A program made the position numbers and the translations under genes. Below are positions 48,375 to 58,645 of a stretch of DNA of 64,000 nt, in pieces. The first letter of the stretch is position 1, and each line of letters begins with the position of its first letter. The notes below the pieces were generated by a model. That model was not told the DNA's origin. It made no database searches and worked only from the letters and a program-made list of their open reading frames with translations. Source of the stretch: Chlamydomonas reinhardtii (taxonomy: Eukaryota; Chlorophyta; Chlorophyceae; Chlamydomonadales; Chlamydomonadaceae); the NCBI RefSeq assembly GCF_000002595.2, contig NC_057005.1, positions 1,699,923-1,763,922 on the forward strand, given 5' to 3'.

Positions 48375-48380
48375 CATGGT

Positions 48381-49338
48381 GCCGTGGGGACCGTGTGCTA
48401 TTCAGGATGTATGCATTCCCTGGGTGTTAGCACACCATTTCCAGGTGCAGCCCACTCCCCAGGCTGCCACACCCACGTTTTCCATACGACATAAGCGGCA
48501 GCTGCAAGGTTTGAGTGGGTCTCACGAAGCATTAGTTTGCTAAATCCTGAGCTTTAGGGCACGGCTTTAGGGGCACAGCCGCTTTATCAGGGCGGATCAG
48601 GGAACGGCCAAACTGGTATACTTTTTTCTCAGGATAAATAGCCTATAAATTCTACGCTACACAATATACGCAAACCTTCACTTTCCAAGTCTACACGACA
48701 AGCTCTTCGGCATTCGGTGAAGTCAGGCCTGACGGGGCCTGACCGCTCTAACTCCCGCCAACCACCTTGCGATTCGCCTCGTCGCCGTCCTCTGTGCTTC
48801 ACCACATACTTGCGAGATGTCTTTCTACAACAATAACCCATGCTTACATGCAACGTTCAAACATGTAGGGACACTGTGCGCAGGTCCCTGACTAAGCCCG
48901 TCACAGTAACAGCCATGGGCGTCGTGCCGAGCTAGCGGTGCGTGCCCTGCTCTAGCTGGCTCTAGACCCCAGGGGCGTGCCTCCTGCAGCGCCAACAACC
49001 TGCTCTTCGGGCTAGCGGTCTGTTTACCAATATTGGGCGCTTGATGGACTAAGAGCGGGCATGAAATAGCAACAGCGGCGATGTCGAGAGTTATTGGAAA
49101 TGCGATGTAGCAGCTGGCTTCTGATGCCCCGTGGAAAGAGTATTGGCAGTGAACGCGCGCCGCAGCCCAGCCCCAGGTATACGTGCGAGACAATGGCTGG
49201 CTGATCTGCGAAGCTTTCACAAGGCTGCGCGGCCGCGTTGTGTCTGTCTGCTAAGCCAGCCCCGTCGGACCCTGACACCACGCTGACACGCCCATAACGC
49301 TGCCGCGGGGGCTAGACGTACACCGTCAATACAAACAA
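48381..49338. other. No gene seen
   Basis: Repeat-like at its left edge (48390-48408 matches 46749-46766). The rest has no recognised coding or repeat structure. Confidence 0.4.
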
Positions 49339-49416
49339 CAAGGAGGTGGCTGCCTAGGGAGGCAGGAAAAGGGCTGAGCCCTCCCCTCCCGGGTCGTTAT
49401 CAACCCAGCCACCTTG
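49339..49416 (-). mobile_element. 78-bp hairpin element, Fanzor-3'-end-like (type C)
   Basis: The ends CAAGG(AG)GTGGCTG and, inverted, CAAGGTGGCTGG form imperfect terminal inverted repeats. On the minus strand it ends ...AGGGC-TCA-GCCCT (49370-49382), TTTCC, hairpin CTGCC-TCCCTA-GGCAG, CCACCTCCTTG. This is the same order of parts as the terminus at 40482 (GGGGC-TCA-GCCCC, TTTTCCC, hairpin, ACACTTG) with different bases. Confidence 0.5.
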
Positions 49417-50379
49417 ACGCGGGCGCCTACTAAGCACACGCCTCTATGTTGGGGGCCTTTGGCATCGCCGCAAATCCGGACGTGGCCGGTTGGGTGGGGT
49501 GCACAGTCCGTGCTAACCCGCAGCTAACAAACTAGTCACGTCACTCGCCGCCAATCGACACTTGCACCCTCAGCCCCACGCCCTGCTAGCGCCGTTCAGG
49601 CTCTCAGCCCGGCCCCGCCGCCGCCGGCGGCCATGAAACGCTGCGCTGGGGGGGGCTCAGCCCAAAAAAATGGCTGAGCCACGTATCAAGTCTTAAGCCG
49701 CACAATACAAACAAAAACAATACAAACAAAAAGAATCACGCAGCCCCAACATAGCTCCCTCTTTGGCACTGGCGCTCAGCCTCAACCCTGTACAATGCCT
49801 GCATGCCTCAGCCTACGTCAGCACCCAGGGCAGAACACAGCAGAATAATCCTGCAGAGGCAAACCCCACGGGCAAACCCGACAGGCGAACTGCTGACCAC
49901 ACGCCTAACCAGCCGGCACAACCTGACACGAACCCCCAAACATGCATGAGCATGGGTCGAAGTGTTCCCGCCGCTCTCACCCCCACTTCACACCTCCGAA
50001 TCAACCGCCGGTGGCCAGTGTAAATGCTTGTAAAAAACAGTAGCGTGCACAGTACCTCATGTCGTACACCAAACGTGTCTGGGAAGGAGTGCAACAGTTG
50101 ATATGGTCGGGTCGGTCAGGCCCGAATGTCAAGCAGGACCTCAAAAGCCCTTGCCGGTAGATAATGGCGACTCAAAGCAGAGCCCTGACGCTGTAACACA
50201 CCTCTATTATTGTTGGTAACGGCGTTGGTTCGTGAGACGAACGTGACTACCAAGCCAAGTTATTTACTCGCCGCACGCTTCCTTTCGTGTTGCCCGCAAT
50301 GCACGGTAACGGTAAGAAGTCAACATAAAACAACTTGATAACTCAGCGAATCATACGTAGTGCATTCCTCTACAGCGTA
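49417..50379. other. No gene; contains an F2-type Fanzor 3' end scrap
   Basis: 49669-49705 (TGGCTGAGCCACGTATCAAG...) matches 41233-41262 next to Fanzor F2, and a second palindrome GGGCTCAGCCC lies at 49651-49661. No coding signal in the remainder. Confidence 0.45.
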
Positions 50380-50653
50380 CAAGTGTTCCCCGGTCACGGG
50401 AAAAGGGGCTGAGCCCCTCCACAGTCTGAGGCCGAACAACCTGATCGCCCGGCTATCCTCATCGCCCGGACATAGCCGGGGTCGGTTTCCACAGGCACAT
50501 AGCCAAACCAGGTGCCTAGCAATCGCGATGCCAGCAGAGCCAACCGCAGCCAGACGCAGCACAGTTGTCAACAGCCGCACTACTTGTCATGCCGCTACGC
50601 ATGCCCTGCCAGCCCCACCGCGGACCGCTACCTAGACACCGCCAGCCGGCTCC
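50380..50653 (-). ncRNA. Candidate structured RNA at the Fanzor 3' end, copy 2
   Basis: Same conserved block as at 40482-40754, only a few substitutions apart; the flank beyond the terminus (minus strand TACGCTGTAGAGG) is unrelated to that of the other copies. Confidence 0.35.
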
Positions 50654-51012
50654 TCAGCCTGCGCGTTTGCGCCACTTCTTGGGCGGCGCTGCGCTCTCCG
50701 CCTCCACGTGGCCTTTCCCGCCCCCTCCGCTACCAAGATGCGCGCACGCGCCGCCGCCGCTGCCGCTGCCGCCGCCGCCGCTGCCCCCGCCGCCGCCGCC
50801 GCCGCTGCCGCCCCCAGTCTGCAGCGATACAGGTCGCTTGTGCCCCAGCAGCATCTCCACCAGCGCGTGCCGGATGTTGGTTGCGGAGTTGACGTCACGT
50901 CCCTGCACCGTCGGGAAGGTAGAGTATGTGGGTCCCACTGAAGCCCACGACTGAGCCGTGTCATCCAAGTGCCATCCCCACTGAGCCCCACTGAGCCCAT
51001 GACTGAGCCCCA
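50380..51012 (-). mobile_element. Fanzor element 3' end, copy 2
   Basis: Near-identical to 40482-41195: terminus at 50380, hairpin GGGGCTGAGCCCC at 50405-50417, last exon 50902-50654 with GRDVNSATNIRHALVEMLLG and KRRKRAG-type tail (KWRKRAG here). Part of the GGGGCTCAGT intron follows, ending abruptly near 51012 where the similarity stops. Confidence 0.75.
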
Positions 51013-51178
51013 CTGGGCCTACATCGAAAATTCCATGGAGCGTGCCTTCTATCCCTACGCATTAATCGACCTATTCACATTCAAGAGCAATCCCTGGCAG
51101 CAATGCCTGCCACGCCACTTTCCCACAGGCGCTTTCTATTTGGCATGTGCAATATCTCCACGAGCAGCTCCATCTCAG

Positions 51179-52958
51179 CTACCGTTTTAGGCTCACCCAG
51201 TACATAATGGCCAGCCCGCCACCCACCAGGACGAAGATGATAGGTGCAGCCAACAGAGACGCTGACTCAGATCGCCAGTTCTGTAGCGACTTGTGGAGGC
51301 CCTCAACAACTTTTGCGTAAGCGCTGAGCGTTGAGCTGGGCTGGAACCAAGCCTGCTTCAGGGGTGGCACCATCAGGTAGACCACGCTGTAGATGTCAGG
51401 ATCATGCTCGCGTATGTTGAGAAGAGTACGTTCGCGGCGTTGTTGTTGATGGCCCACTGGGCCAGCAGTGCCAGCACCACACCCGCGCACATGACGTGCA
51501 TGAATGCAACGCCCAGTCTGAGGAAGCGGTCCTTCAGTCCTGGTGCTGGCGCACCAGCTGCAGGGCCTGCAAACCACCACGTTTGGCGTGCCGATGTGGA
51601 CTGGGGTAACGATCTGCTACTGCAGCAAAATGCCCAAAAAGCAGCCAAAACCAGCTGCCATCGCCTGCATCAGTCAACACCACGCCAACCAGTCGTCAGT
51701 ATGCGATGTCCCTCATGAGTCATGGCTTCTGTATTGCTTGGTTCAGCAAGTAACGCACCTCCTGTGCCCAGGAGAGGCACCGCGCCCTGATTGGCAGCGC
51801 TTGCCGTGCCTGCACAGGAGGGCAAGTACAACTTGTCGGTTTGAGACGGCAAGTAAATGTGAGGCTAGCGCTATAAACCCTCCACACGACCATTGCACAC
51901 ATGCTACTCAATTCCATGTTGTGCCAAGCCTTTTGTGCAGGTCCCATAACAAAACCTCACCGGCTCCATCCGCGCTGCCCAGGCCAGGCGCCAAGGCTGC
52001 ACGACACAGGAACGGTGGGGGGTGGGGCACGAGTTGCATGCCGCTGCAGGGTTCAGGCACGAGAGCCCTCCCACTCTATCTACAAGCGACACAGAGCCGC
52101 CCGACACTTAAATTGTCTCGGCTCTCAGTGCACAACCTAATCTACGCACACCCACGAGGTACGCGCCTTAATGGAACGGGACCCAGAGTTTTGACACCCC
52201 TCCCCCTCAAGCCCCGAAGCAGTGGCAACGGAGTCTTACAAGTCTACGACAGGCGTATACTTGCTGGACTGTTGGTACTAACTTCCATTGCACTTTCGTT
52301 AGCACCCATATAGCTTTCCTGTATTAATCCTTACTCGCTCAAGCCGTCTAAGAGACCTATTTATGACTGCGCAAGGCTGTTGAAAAGGTGGCGAGGAGCG
52401 TGCCCCGCTGCGCCCGGGAGCCCCCAGCTCCCCACCCGCCCCCATACGCGATGGGCCCAATCCGCTGCCGGTCCGCAACAAACCGCGTACCGACCCTACA
52501 GTCTCGTGGAAACGCTCACCAGTAGCAGCCGGCAGCGACGCTGCAGGGCGAAGAAAGCAAAAAGGATTCAGTGAGACTGCAATTCAAGGTTGCGGACAAA
52601 CACTAACCCAATGCGCTTTGGAGGATAGTCATGGCCCCGTGCAGCTGTGCCTTCAGCGGCAGAGGTGGATCCCCGCGACGGCCAGCATGCTGTGCCGTTC
52701 TCTTGGATTTTGCTAGACGATGTCACATCGTTTGCTGCGCACAATCGCGTAGTCACCTGTAAGACTGTCCTCCAGGTTCTTTTGGCGAGCATACAGACGC
52801 TGAAGGTCGTTGACCAGCCGGTCGCGCTGGGCAAGAAGGACATCGTCCTGAGGCCTCTCAAGAAGCTCCCTCTCAGTTGTCTTCAACGCCGTCTGTGTAT
52901 CCTTAATTTCCTTGTCAACAACCTCCAGCCTGGTGCGCAAGTACGCCAGGTCTGCCAT
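51179..52958 (-). pseudogene. Cargo between inverted Fanzor ends: coiled-coil / membrane protein remnants
   Basis: Minus-strand pieces. 52958-52757 encodes MADLAYLRTRLEVVDKEIKD and an amphipathic coiled coil to QKNLEDSLT, ending at a GT donor. 51648-51373 has a membrane segment (VMCAGVVLALLAQWAI), and 51580-51179 has HDPDIYSVVYLMVPPLKQAW and a second membrane segment (AAPIIFVLVGGGLAIMYW) before the stop. The last two overlap in different frames, so the gene looks broken or one frame is wrong. Whether the coiled coil belongs to the same gene is inference. Coiled-coil plus C-terminal membrane proteins are a multicopy type in algae; no family named. Confidence 0.35.
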
Positions 52959-53104
52959 ATGCTTCAGCGAGTGCCCTCGTCACTATTTGGCAAAATCGTG
53001 CAGGGTTGTTGGCCTATATCTCTATTGAAGGCAACTGTGTATCGGTGACGACCTTGCCCTGTCTCGCGCGGTCCCCATGGCGGCTGGCTGGGTGATGGCT
53101 GGGT

Positions 53105-53320
53105 GGCTGGGTGACTGGGTGACGGCTCAGGCGGGGGCTCAATGGGGCACAGTGGGGCTCAGTCGTGGGCTCAGTGGGGCTCAGTCGTGGGCTCAGTGGG
53201 GCTCAGTGGGGATGACACGTGGATGACACGGCTCAGTGGGAGTGGCTCAGTGGGGCTCAGTGGGTGAGGGCTCAGTCATGGGCTCAGTGGGGCTCAGTGG
53301 GTGTGGCTGGGTGACGACTG
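53105..53320 (+). repeat. Minisatellite, unit about GGGGCTCAGT
   Basis: About a dozen copies of GGGCTCAGTGG/GGGCTCAGTCGT in the Fanzor intron. The corresponding intron in copy 1 (41030-41150) has fewer units, so the array length varies between copies. Confidence 0.85.
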
Positions 53321-53576
53321 GGTGACGACCCTCCCGACGGTGCAGGGACGTGACGTCATCTCCGCAACCAACATCCGGCACGCGCTGGTGGAGATGCTGC
53401 TGGGGCACAAGCGACCTGCATGGCTGCAGACTGGCGGCGGCAGCGGCGGCGGCGGCGGGGGCAGCGGCAGCGGCGGCGGCGCGTGTGCGCATCTTGGTAG
53501 CGGAGGGGGCGGGAAAGGCCACGTGGAGGAGGCGAGCGCAGCGCCGCCCAAGAAGCGGCGCAAGCGCGCAGGCTGA

Positions 53577-53853
53577 GGAGCCGGCTGGTGTCTAGGTAGC
53601 GGTCCGCGGTGGGGCTGGCAGGGCATGCGTAGCGGCATGACAAGTAGTGCGGCTGTTGACAACTGTGCTGCGTCTGGCTGCGGTTGGCTCTGCTGTGGCA
53701 TCGCGATTGCTAGGCAGGCACCTGGTTTGGCTATGTGCCTGTGGAAACCGACCCCGGCTATGTCCGGGCGATGAGGATAGCCGGGCGATCAGGTTGTTCG
53801 GCCTCAGACTGTGGAGGGGCTCAGCCCCTTTTCCCGTGACCGGGGAACACTTG
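53577..53853 (+). ncRNA. Candidate structured RNA at the Fanzor 3' end, copy 3
   Basis: Same block as at 40482-40754; flank after the terminus TCCGCCAGTTTTTTCC is unrelated to the others. Confidence 0.35.
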
Positions 53854-54921
53854 TCCGCCAGTTTTTTCCGAGTTTCCGCCGCCCGCGCCCCGCCCGCGCG
53901 TGCCCACCAGCGACTCTCATGCACTCCAGCGAGTCCCGCCCGCGCTGGAGCCCTACTGTCAACCGTGTCAAACTGTGTGCGTCCAGAGGCAGTTTATGGA
54001 AACCGGGTCAGCCCCGTGCGTCTCTCTGAGTTTACACGCATCTCACACACGTAGCTTCCCTTACGGCGCGCGCACGACTATGCACTCCCACTCGCGCGCC
54101 GCGCCAACCGCCAGCCTCCGCCGAGCCCCCCCGTACCCCTCCGCAGCTTCCCACACGCACGCATGCTCGACTATCCGCTCCCACTCGTGCCGTGCGCCAA
54201 CCGCCACGCCAGATGCCCCCCTGTTCGTTGGCAGTTGCGCGGAAGCCCGTTTGTGATCGCCGTGTGTCAGTTCAAGTGTTGATAGTTGCGAGGATTGCCG
54301 CGCCGCACGCCGCACGTGCAAAGTACACGCATCACCACTGCTGCTCTGACAGTCTTGACATGCAGATGCTCCCACCCGTGGCCAGTGCCCACTTGTCGCA
54401 TCCACTCTAGCGCACGGCCGCTCCACTAGCGCTGACCACGCAATTTTTGGCTACCCGCAAGCCATGGCCACGAAATCCAGTCACTTCGCTCCGTTCGCTT
54501 CTCTTTGTGTGTCTCCGCAACGCTGAGCCACGCGTATTGTATGAACCTCCTTCCGTTTCACCTGTGTATGACTCCATCCTGGCCGGTCGCCTACCCCAGG
54601 CGAAAGCCCAAACAATCTGTTCGCAGGCTTAACGCTGTGGCCGAAAGCCGCGTGTGGGGGCGTAGACGGCCGTGTCGAGCGACAACCTCGGTCCCCAAGT
54701 GCTTCAGTTTGTAAAGTCCCGCATGCAGCCCGCTCGAGCCTCCACGCTCGCATCACTCAAGTGCCTCACAGCAGCATACACTGCTCACACACAACAGCAC
54801 ACGAGCAACCGGGAGCAGTAGACGCCCCGGCACCCTGCCTCCTGTAACGAACTCATTCCCGCTTGCCGGCCAGCAAGCATGTGCCATTGAACTAATAGTC
54901 CTTTCAGGCATCAGTCAACAG
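53854..54921. other. No gene seen
   Basis: Includes the second copy of a 38-nt repeat (54564-54601) and the 3' flank of the phosphatase gene. Local C-rich CACGCGC stretches; no coding signal. Confidence 0.45.
54564..54601 (+). repeat. 38-nt repeat, copy 2
   Basis: Matches 48337-48374 with one difference; flanks unrelated. Confidence 0.7.
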
Positions 54922-56983
54922 TCACCGAAATAGGGCTGACAAGAGGTTGGGCATGCGCTCACGCAGCACTGGCACTTGTGCACTGCTCTGCCCCTCCCCG
55001 TCCGAAGAGCTCCCTGCCTCCAGTGGCACCTTCAAAGTATAGCTGCGCAGTTGGCAGTTCTCGAACTCTGCACCACGCGAGTCCCCGTCGCTGGTGAGCT
55101 CGTACAGGAGGCCCCTGCACAGCACGTCACCGCAGGCACGAGTGCAGCCGTCGGTGACCAGGGTAGGCTTTGGCCACGTAAATGGCTGCGGGAGAACCCC
55201 TTCCCCCCCAGTGCAACCTGTACCGCTTTTCCAAACATCCCTGCAACCCCCCGCACACACACACACACACACACACAACGTGATGTCCAGGCGTTGCATA
55301 GGTCGCTGCGGACCCTGGCGTATCCATCCTACACAATGTGCGCACACCCCTCACCAGTGCGCCACGACAGCGATGGTCTCCTCTGGTCGGCTGCCCAGCC
55401 ACCGCTTGAACTGCATCACGCGCTCCTTGAACACATCTGCGCAAAAGTGATGCAGCGGTACGCGCCAGTCATTCTCTTGCCAACACGCGTTGCAACCGAT
55501 GTGGGACCCTGCTCCGGAGCCTGTCGGGCCCTGTCCCCGCCGCAGCTTGTCACCAACAGATACCTCACGCCTACGCTGTCCAAGAATGCCTGCTTAGTCG
55601 CCGTTGCCCCACCACACTAGGCCCAGGACCTCGCACGCCCATGCCACCCTACCTTCCGGTTCCAGACCCACTGCCCGGGGGTTGCTTGGGTCCACGGTGT
55701 ACCACCACACGTCGGGCAGGTCAGAGAAGTCGTATCGCCCCTCCGGGAAGGTGGCCTGCAGCTTGTCGCGGCCACTGCCTATGTCCGACGCGTGCCACAC
55801 CTGTGCACGACGGCAGGCGTGAATGGTTGCTTCTCCCCCTACCCAGAGGCCTCCGGACGCACATGCGCTTTGCAGCGCAATGTGGTACGATCATACCAGG
55901 CATAAGTAACACGCGCATTGACAGGCCACCACATTTGCCGTGGTCACAAAACACTGTCTGTCGCTCGCATCGGCGCCTGCCGCCCGCTACGCCCACGCCA
56001 ACGTGGCCACGCACCCGCTCCCTCGCCAGCGGCTCCACCAGGATCGGCCCCTGGTAGTGAGGCAGGAAGGCCAGTTGCGCCGTCTGCAGCGCCCGTGTTA
56101 GGGGCGACACCACCAGCAGCTGCAGGAAGGGCCAGTACGACGAGCGTGTTGCTGAGTCTGGGACAGTACAGGAGATTGCCGGCGACACAATGAACTGACT
56201 TTTGGAGGCACTCCTCAGCTTCGGCATGCACAGGTATGCATTGGCGTTTGGCATTCCCAGGATTACCTCGGGCTCCGGTTGAAGGCGTGCTGCCGTCTTG
56301 GCAGCCGCCTGTGCGCCCGCCCGTCCCCGTGGCGACAGCACTGTGTCGTACCTGCGCACACCACAACGCAAAACACAGACTCAATCCGGCTGTGTGCAGT
56401 GGTACAAGCATCTACTTGAATGGATGCTCCAGAGAGAAGGCAGCTGCACGGCACGAGTACATATCCGTACAACGGGGTGTGAGTCCGTGACAGGCCGTAG
56501 TTCGCATATGATGCAGACTTCCCATGCGGACACCCAAATTCCCACCAGTCGGCGACCGCGAACTCGACGACGTACTGCGCGCGCACTCACAGCATGGGGT
56601 CCGAAAAGTTTTCCGCATCGTAGCGATACATACTGAGGTACTCGTTCATTTCGGTTGTGCCGTGGCGCATCAGGTGAAGAGTCTGTGGATGCGGGTGCAT
56701 GAGAATCGTGGCCGGGAGCTGCGGGCAACTCCTGCAGGCCGAGTACCAGGCCAGCGCTGACGCCCCCGCCCTTTCTACATGCCCCCCTGCTCCTGTGAGT
56801 TCAGTCCCTGCGTGTTTGCTCACAGCTCACCTTGGTCTTCACCTGCTGGCACCGCACCACCACACACTTCCGGTAACGGCAGCCGGCTACCACACTCTTG
56901 GGCGCGGCCGCAACTCTTGGTAGCCGGCACGTCGTCGTCGCCAGGGACCGTGTCCCCCGCGCCGAGCACACAAGCTTTTGCAT
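54922..56983 (-). CDS. Histidine phosphatase superfamily (phosphoglycerate-mutase-like), plastid-type leader
   Basis: Seven exons read downward: 56983-56831, 56682-56591, 56351-56267, 56119-56015, 55800-55653, 55436-55355, 55114-54922 (TGA); phases close to 285 residues. Residues 1-51 are rich in Arg, Ser, Thr and Val with no acidic residue, like a chloroplast transit peptide. Catalytic motif TLHLMRHGTTEMNEYL (His58), SPRGRAGAQAAAKTA, VVSPLTRALQTAQLAFLP (Arg119), and the second His in IAVVAHWGLLYEL (His221), followed by FENCQLRSYTL. This is the usual two-His phosphatase core found in plant phosphoglycerate-mutase-like proteins; whether it is a mutase or a phosphatase cannot be told. Substrate unknown. 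Confidence 0.85.
55254..55277. repeat. (CA)n microsatellite
   Basis: About twelve CA units in an intron of the histidine phosphatase gene. Confidence 0.95.
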
Positions 56984-57685
56984 ATTCGCTATTACGTGGT
57001 GGGTATGGTGCTGAGGGACAGCGAGGGAGAAGCGCACAGGCTGATTGAGTTGATAATACAGGCTGGGTGACGGTGGGTTTGAAACAGCTTGGAAGTAATC
57101 CTGCGTACGCTGCAAGGTGCAGGGTTAAACAACTAACAGGTTTCTGCAGGCACACGATGCAAACCCCAATCGCCCTCACACGGTCGACTTGTGTCGAGTG
57201 GTTGCACCTCTCTTTCTGATATTGTGATATCATATCCAGGAGCAATATACTACCGTGCTTTGTGCCCCCGACGAACGAAGAAGAAGCCAATAACTTTTAA
57301 CCTTTCTGCTGACCGCGAAACATGCATCGAACCCTTCCTTCCGCCCGCGAATTGGCAACATGTAAACAACAACGATTTTCTGCGTGGAAGCCCTGGACCG
57401 TGGTGAGGAATTGGTGTAGGCGGCTCCAGCGGCTCCAGCTTGCGCTGCAGCGCCCTTGTAGCCCAACACATGCACGCTAGATTATGTCTCATATTGGTAT
57501 CTGTGTAGATAGTGGGTATAATTGGGTCGCTGTGAAGCCGCTGGCCTCAACCCCAAGCCTGTGCAACACCCCGGCAGCGCTACGCGGCCTTTCAGAGACG
57601 CAGCCTCCCGCTCCGCACAGCTACTCATGCGCTGCACCTGTGGCCTGGAATGGTCAGTAACTGGCTTCTGTGTCCGTCCTGACCC
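56984..57685. promoter_or_regulatory. Divergent promoter region
   Basis: About 700 bp between the starts of the phosphatase (-) and the RlmN-like gene (+), holding both promoters and leaders. Frames here have no domain signal. The 57220-57400 part is AT-richer. Confidence 0.45.
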
Positions 57686-58602
57686 ATGCAGGGCGCCCCA
57701 AACGTTGCGCCGCGTGCTCCCACCGCTAGCGTGCGCTGTGTGGCTGCCGCCGTCGCCCAACCCGCGGCCGCACCATTGGTCGCCTCCCACGCCTCCCACG
57801 CCACAACTCCAGCTCACCCAATCCCAGCAGATGACACCCATGATGCCGAGCAGCTGCCCGCACTGCCCACGTGGACGCCGCCCGCCAATCGGCCCGGCCT
57901 GTACGACCAGCAGGGGCGGCTGGTGCTGAAGGCGCTGACGCTGCCGGAGCTTGAGGCGTGGTGCGCGGCTCAGGGCGAGGCAGCGCCCGCCAACCGGGCG
58001 TTACAAATCTGGCGATGGATGTATGCGGACCCACCGGCGGGGTCGTGGGTGCGCAGCCTGGAGGAAACCATGGGGCGGCAGAACGGGTTCGCCGCCAAGT
58101 TCGTGGAGAAAGTCGGGTGAGAGGGCTGGGCAAGGCCAATGCGGTCAGGGCTGGGCTGGGCTGGGCGGCGGCTGGAGCGCCGGGGTGCTGGCGTGCCGGG
58201 ACGCTGGGGCTGTTGCTGTGAAGGGTTAATGCTTGCAGCGTTTACATGGTTACCCATGACTCGGCGCGCCGTGAGGTGGCTATGACGGGGCATGTGGGTG
58301 CGGCGCTCGCATTTGCTTGCGTGGCAGCTCGGCCCCCATTCTGCTGCACAGCCCACCCACCTGACGGCTGCCTGCTGAATGCATGCGCCCACCCACCTTG
58401 CGTGCCGTGTGGTACAGGCCGCACGTGAGCCTGGAGGGCGGCCTGAAGCTGAGCCAGGTGGTGCGCGCCAGCGACGGCACCCGCAAGCTGGTGTTCACGC
58501 TGTTGGGTGGCGAGGCGGCGGGCGGCAGCATCGAGACGGTGCTCATCCCGGTGGTGCGGCAGCAGGGGCTGCGGGACCGCCTCACCATCTGCGTGTCGTC
58601 GC

Positions 58603-58645
<43 letters not shown>

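Larger units (their letters stand above)
47204..48380 (-). mobile_element. LINE 5' part with endonuclease start, truncated
   Basis: On the minus strand about 47540-47204 reads as the start of an APE-type endonuclease: HNVRGLRKRVPHLG, VVCLQETHVLDSDIDLV and a GGTAILIRSSLL segment, as in non-LTR retrotransposon ORF2. Upstream (48099-47587) is an Ala/Gly-rich frame typical of the preceding low-complexity region. A stop lies between the first segment and CLQETH, and the copy breaks off at 47204, so it is dead. Same strand as the LINE at 27873-30408; whether both are one family cannot be told because they do not overlap. It is interrupted by a MITE at 48011-48259. Confidence 0.65.
53079..53853 (+). 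mobile_element. Fanzor element 3' end, copy 3 (inverted)
   Basis: Plus-strand copy: intron with GGGGCTCAGT repeats (53079-53345), last exon 53346-53576 with GRDVISATNIRHALVEMLLG, a Gly/Ser linker and PPKKRRKRAG before the stop, then the conserved block with GGGGCTCAGCCCC at 53816-53828, terminus ...GAACACTTG at 53853. Opposite in orientation to copy 2. Confidence 0.75.

Noticed and set aside
53105-53320. CRISPR-like array
   Set aside because: Units of about 10 nt without spacers in a eukaryotic intron; a minisatellite.
40482-53853. Helitron ends for the CAAGTG termini
   Set aside because: The termini lack the CTRR 3' end and TC 5' end, and no Rep/helicase sequence was seen.
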